Assembly (NCBI GenBank): GCA_964651095.1
Contig: CAZYWO010000009.1
Span: 1 to 33,829, forward strand
DNA length: 33,829 nucleotides
Reading direction: 5' to 3'
Origin: SUG1106 sp964651095
GTDB lineage: Bacteria; Bacillota; Clostridia; Peptostreptococcales; Anaerovoracaceae
The number at the start of each line of letters is the position of its first letter. Position 1 is the first letter of the stretch. The notes under the pieces were generated by a model. The model was given only the letters and a program-made list of their open reading frames with translations, was not told where the DNA came from and searched no databases. Shown one piece after another: positions 31,435 through 33,829 of this stretch. A program made the position numbers and the translations under genes.

Positions 31435-32847
31435 TTATTCACCGGTAATATGGCTTATAAAGCTATTTGCATTACTTTCACCAATATAGAACGTAAAGGT
31501 ATTTGCGGAAGCCATCTTCACATACAGATAACCATTATCGCTTACTCCGAAGTCGATAACCGAACAAGTAGGATTACTGTTTGATTTAAATAGTACGTGA
31601 ATATTACCATTTTTATAGGAACTGTAATCTGACAAAGCAGCATTTTCATTTTTGAAAATGTACTTAGAAACCAGACTGCTCATGTTGTCGATATTAAATC
31701 GCTTGTATGAGGAGTAACCTATTTTTTCACCTTTACAATAAACTGTTTTTGCAAAGCTGGTGTTACTTTCAAGTCCTGCATCGCTTATAAACTGTCCCAG
31801 TGTATCAGGTTTATAATCCTTGTTGGTATAGAGCAAAGTTTCCTTAAAACCGTTGGCATCCAGTGCAACCATAAGGTCTGATGAAACATTCTTTACCGTT
31901 TTAACTCTTGCTCTTACCGTAGTATGATTAGTAGTAGAAGTGGCCGGAATTTCCAGAGAAATCGACTTTATCTCTGAGCTTGCCACCGACGGAGAGGATG
32001 CCACAGAATCGACAACATAGTTAGTGCCGGAAACTGTAATACTTGCAACTGAACTTTCGGCAAGAATTTCACGCTGCCAGCTTATATCCGACTCGCCGGG
32101 AGCTCCCGGAGTTACCTTCGAGTCGTCGACTTCAACTGTGCTCCTATCCGAATCATCACCGTTTTGGGCAGGAGGCGCTGTTATAGCTGAACTATCTCCG
32201 TTTTCCGGAGTGCTATTGTCTGAATTATCTCCGCTATTTGGAGTATCAGTGCTTAAATTGTCGTCTTGTTTGCTGCTGTCGTCTGTAGTGTTTCCGTTGT
32301 TGCTATTGACATTGCCGTCACTGCTGTTACTGTCTTTGTCATTAACTTCATCTTGACTTTTATCATCATCTCGATGGAATAAATTATAGAAGAAACCGCC
32401 TTTTTTATCATTATCTGCGTTATCTTCGCTTTCAGTATTGTCAGCATTATCTATATTTGAATTCTCTGCACTGTTACCATCAGGGTTTTCGATAACATCG
32501 TTGCTATCAATTATAACATCAGGATTATTGATAATTCCATCAAGGGTATTTTTAGCATCGTCTGCATCAAGTCCGCCGAACATGACAAATGTAGATAGTA
32601 GAACGAGTATGCCCGCAGCCGCGCTGTAGAACCATATTGATTTAGTTGTAAATTTGCTTGCATGCTTTCTCGGCTTCTTAACTCTAAGTTCACCGTCTTT
32701 TACATCGGTTGAGTCGTTGAAAGAACGCACGTTATCCATATTTTCCGGGGAAGCTTCTAAAGCTGCGATTTTTGCCAGCAGATCAGATACTATATCCTCT
32801 GACGGAATCATCTGTTCCTTCATGCTGCGAATAGTATCGTCAGTCAT
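31435..32847 (-). CDS. membrane anti-sigma-like protein with long Asp/Asn/Ser linker
   Basis: This 470-residue single-span protein has a cytoplasmic N-terminus (1-70, including a helix around SEDIVSDLLAKIAALEA), one membrane span (71-92), a low-complexity linker rich in Asp, Asn and Ser (about 95-265) and a folded extracellular domain (about 270-470). Its ATG overlaps the stop of the ECF sigma gene as ATGA, the classical sigma/anti-sigma arrangement. I see no ZAS zinc motif (HxxxCxxC), so it is a non-ZAS type or another membrane partner. The linker would let the outer domain reach through the cell wall. The outer domain is unrecognised. The role is inferred mainly from context. Confidence 0.7.
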   Translation of the reverse strand: MTDDTIRSMKEQMIPSEDIVSDLLAKIAALEASPENMDNVRSFNDSTDVKDGELRVKKPRKHASKFTTKSIWFYSAAAGILVLLSTFVMFGGLDADDAKNTLDGIINNPDVIIDSNDVIENPDGNSAENSNIDNADNTESEDNADNDKKGGFFYNLFHRDDDKSQDEVNDKDSNSSDGNVNSNNGNTTDDSSKQDDNLSTDTPNSGDNSDNSTPENGDSSAITAPPAQNGDDSDRSTVEVDDSKVTPGAPGESDISWQREILAESSVASITVSGTNYVVDSVASSPSVASSEIKSISLEIPATSTTNHTTVRARVKTVKNVSSDLMVALDANGFKETLLYTNKDYKPDTLGQFISDAGLESNTSFAKTVYCKGEKIGYSSYKRFNIDNMSSLVSKYIFKNENAALSDYSSYKNGNIHVLFKSNSNPTCSVIDFGVSDNGYLYVKMASANTFTFYIGESNANSFISHITGE

Positions 32848-33341
32848 TGATAATCTTCCTCCTTCAATTTAGTTTTCATCATTTCTCGACCGCGCATCAA
32901 CTGAACTTTTACAGTGCTTACTTTAATATTTAAAGTCTTGCTGATAGATTCAATTGACATGTCCTCGAAATAGAAAAGCTGGAGAACAATTCTGTATTTT
33001 TCCGGAAGTGTACGCAGAGCTAAATATACTGCGTTTTCTTCCTTTGATTCAAACTGAAATGAGCCTTCCTCCATTTCATCCATTGGTACTGTGCGTTTAC
33101 GGTAAGTGCTTTCAACAACACGCAAAGAACAGTTTATCGTCGTTCTTATAAGCCATGCTTTGCGATGTTCTTCATCATTAAATTGAGGTTTGGATTTAAA
33201 GTAAATCAGAAAAACCTCTTGAAATATATCGTCAGCATCGGCTTGATTGCTTGTATATGAAAGTGCTACACCATAAACGGTGCCTTTATAACGCTGGATT
33301 ACAGTCTCAATACTTTCGTCTTGAACAAAAGTATTACTCAT
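32844..33341 (-). CDS. ECF-type RNA polymerase sigma factor
   Basis: This is a 165-residue sigma-70 family protein with only regions 2 and 4. Region 2 covers about 10-75, with YKGTVYGVALSYTSNQADADDIFQEVFLIYF and KAWLIRTTIN. Region 4 covers about 105-155, with LRTLPEKYRIVLQLFYFEDM then SIESISKTLNIKVSTVKVQLMRGR as its helix-turn-helix. The ATG at 33341 is preceded by AGGAG with eight bases between; the longer reading with MKGEQR uses the ribosome site itself as codons. It is co-translated with its membrane partner. By family behaviour it would be held inactive by that partner and released on an envelope signal. The target genes are unknown. Confidence 0.93.
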   Translation of the reverse strand: MSNTFVQDESIETVIQRYKGTVYGVALSYTSNQADADDIFQEVFLIYFKSKPQFNDEEHRKAWLIRTTINCSLRVVESTYRKRTVPMDEMEEGSFQFESKEENAVYLALRTLPEKYRIVLQLFYFEDMSIESISKTLNIKVSTVKVQLMRGREMMKTKLKEEDYQ

Positions 33342-33371
33342 CCTTTGTTCTCCTTTCATAAATAACTCAAA

Positions 33372-33393
33372 ATAGAACCCGAAAAGGTTACAT
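33372..33393 (-). promoter_or_regulatory. possible ECF-type autoregulatory promoter
   Basis: On the minus strand, TGTAACCTTTT (33392-33382) lies about 45 bases before the sigma factor start. GTAAC-type -35 boxes are common for Firmicutes ECF factors. No clear CGTC-like -10 follows at the expected spacing, so the call is weak. Confidence 0.3.
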
Positions 33394-33661
33394 AAAATGA
33401 AAAAATTGGCCGAAAAAATTCTAAAATTTTTTTAACTAAAATTTTCAGTATGATTATCTCTAATAAAGTGATACAATTAAAACATTATGATTTAATCATT
33501 AATTAAAATATATACCTTAATTAGTATAACAAAAAATGAGAACAAATACAATAGTCGGCTTGCGTGTATGCAGCTACAGCAGTATAGAATAAAAGCTTGG
33601 GATTATTGATGTGTAGGTACGCCCTCATGGTAGCATATCCGTATTTATTTTTACTATAAAT
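33394..33661. other. AT-rich intergenic region, no gene seen
   Basis: The only patterning I see is a direct repeat CTAAAATTTT (33421-33430 and 33436-33445). I find no RNA gene, terminator or convincing housekeeping promoter. Confidence 0.4.
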
Positions 33662-33829
33662 TCATTTTTTAGCATGGATTTTCCATACATAAATGCCGGT
33701 CTTGCCGAATTGTATGGTTTCAAAGCGCTCAATAAAAACTAAGGATGATATAACGATGTGATTTAAAAAATTCTTAAGAAATTGCACGGTTTGTTTGTAA
33801 TAAATCGATTTTATAATGACATCGTAGAG
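33662..33829 (-). CDS. possible 3' end of a gene running off the window
   Basis: On the minus strand one frame stays open from the window edge to a TGA at 33662, giving 55 residues that end ERFETIQFGKTGIYVWKIHA followed by KK. The C-terminal stretch has protein-like composition, while the upstream part is Ile/Phe/Lys-rich as expected from AT-rich DNA. I recognise no family, and the start lies beyond the window. It may be a true C-terminus or chance. Confidence 0.3.
   Translation of the reverse strand, partial: LYDVIIKSIYYKQTVQFLKNFLNHIVISSLVFIERFETIQFGKTGIYVWKIHAKK

Overview
The window looks like chromosomal DNA of an anaerobic, Gram-positive, low-G+C clostridium (class Clostridia). The reasons are AGGAGG-type ribosome sites, moderately AT-rich intergenic DNA, a SCIFF (ranthipeptide) precursor with its radical SAM maturase, a three-subunit NADH-linked [FeFe] hydrogenase, a PerR-type regulator beside a rubredoxin/FMN oxidoreductase, and several iron-sulfur enzymes. 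I cannot name genus or species from sequence alone.

Layout. 1-670 is mostly debris: a frameshifted TnpV-like fragment and a palindromic repeat. 676-2805 is threonine synthase with a DUF3267 membrane zincin. 2859-4570 is an accessory patch (GNAT acetyltransferase, an Ig-like fragment, two small minus-strand ORFs, a fibronectin-type tail relic) ending at a tRNA-Ser(GGA). 4908-6828 is a PerR-like repressor with an operator-like palindrome on its own promoter, then a rubredoxin-FMN glutamate-synthase-like enzyme. 6864-9148 is a membrane-tethered XRE regulator, the SCIFF precursor (too short for ordinary ORF calling), a terminator-like attenuator and the maturase. 9149-9560 is a repeat-rich intergenic region leading into a Rex-like operator. 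9576-13768 is the hydCBA operon. 13986-17814 is a heterodimeric ABC exporter with one degenerate ATP site. 17916-19532 (minus) is a secreted CAP/Fn3 protein, divergent from a YeiH-family membrane protein. 20744-21892 (minus) is a ferredoxin-type aldo/keto reductase, divergent from an EamA transporter. 22979-23465 carries repeats and a doubly-operated promoter. 23466-28092 is an XRE regulator, a DUF3169 membrane protein and an ABC-2 exporter (one ATPase, two permeases). 28206-31294 is an FHA-SEDS fusion with a class B penicillin-binding protein. 31435-33341 (minus) is an ECF sigma factor with a membrane anti-sigma-like partner.

How the genes fit together. HydABC couples NADH and ferredoxin to hydrogen. 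Its promoter carries a Rex-like palindrome, which would tie expression to the NADH/NAD ratio. PerR and its rubredoxin/FMN neighbour are probably an oxygen or peroxide defence unit. The SCIFF locus makes a thioether-crosslinked peptide. This precursor has seven cysteines and a Gly where the known crosslink acceptor is Thr, which is the most unusual coding observation here. The FHA-SEDS/PBP pair and the ECF/anti-sigma pair are envelope functions.

The most unusual non-coding signals are three copies of a GTTGGC...GCCAAC palindrome, two unrelated tandem-repeat arrays (about 24 bp and exactly 16 bp), paired TTGACAA-N6-TTGTCAA operators followed by a G10 tract, and promoters interleaved with terminators.
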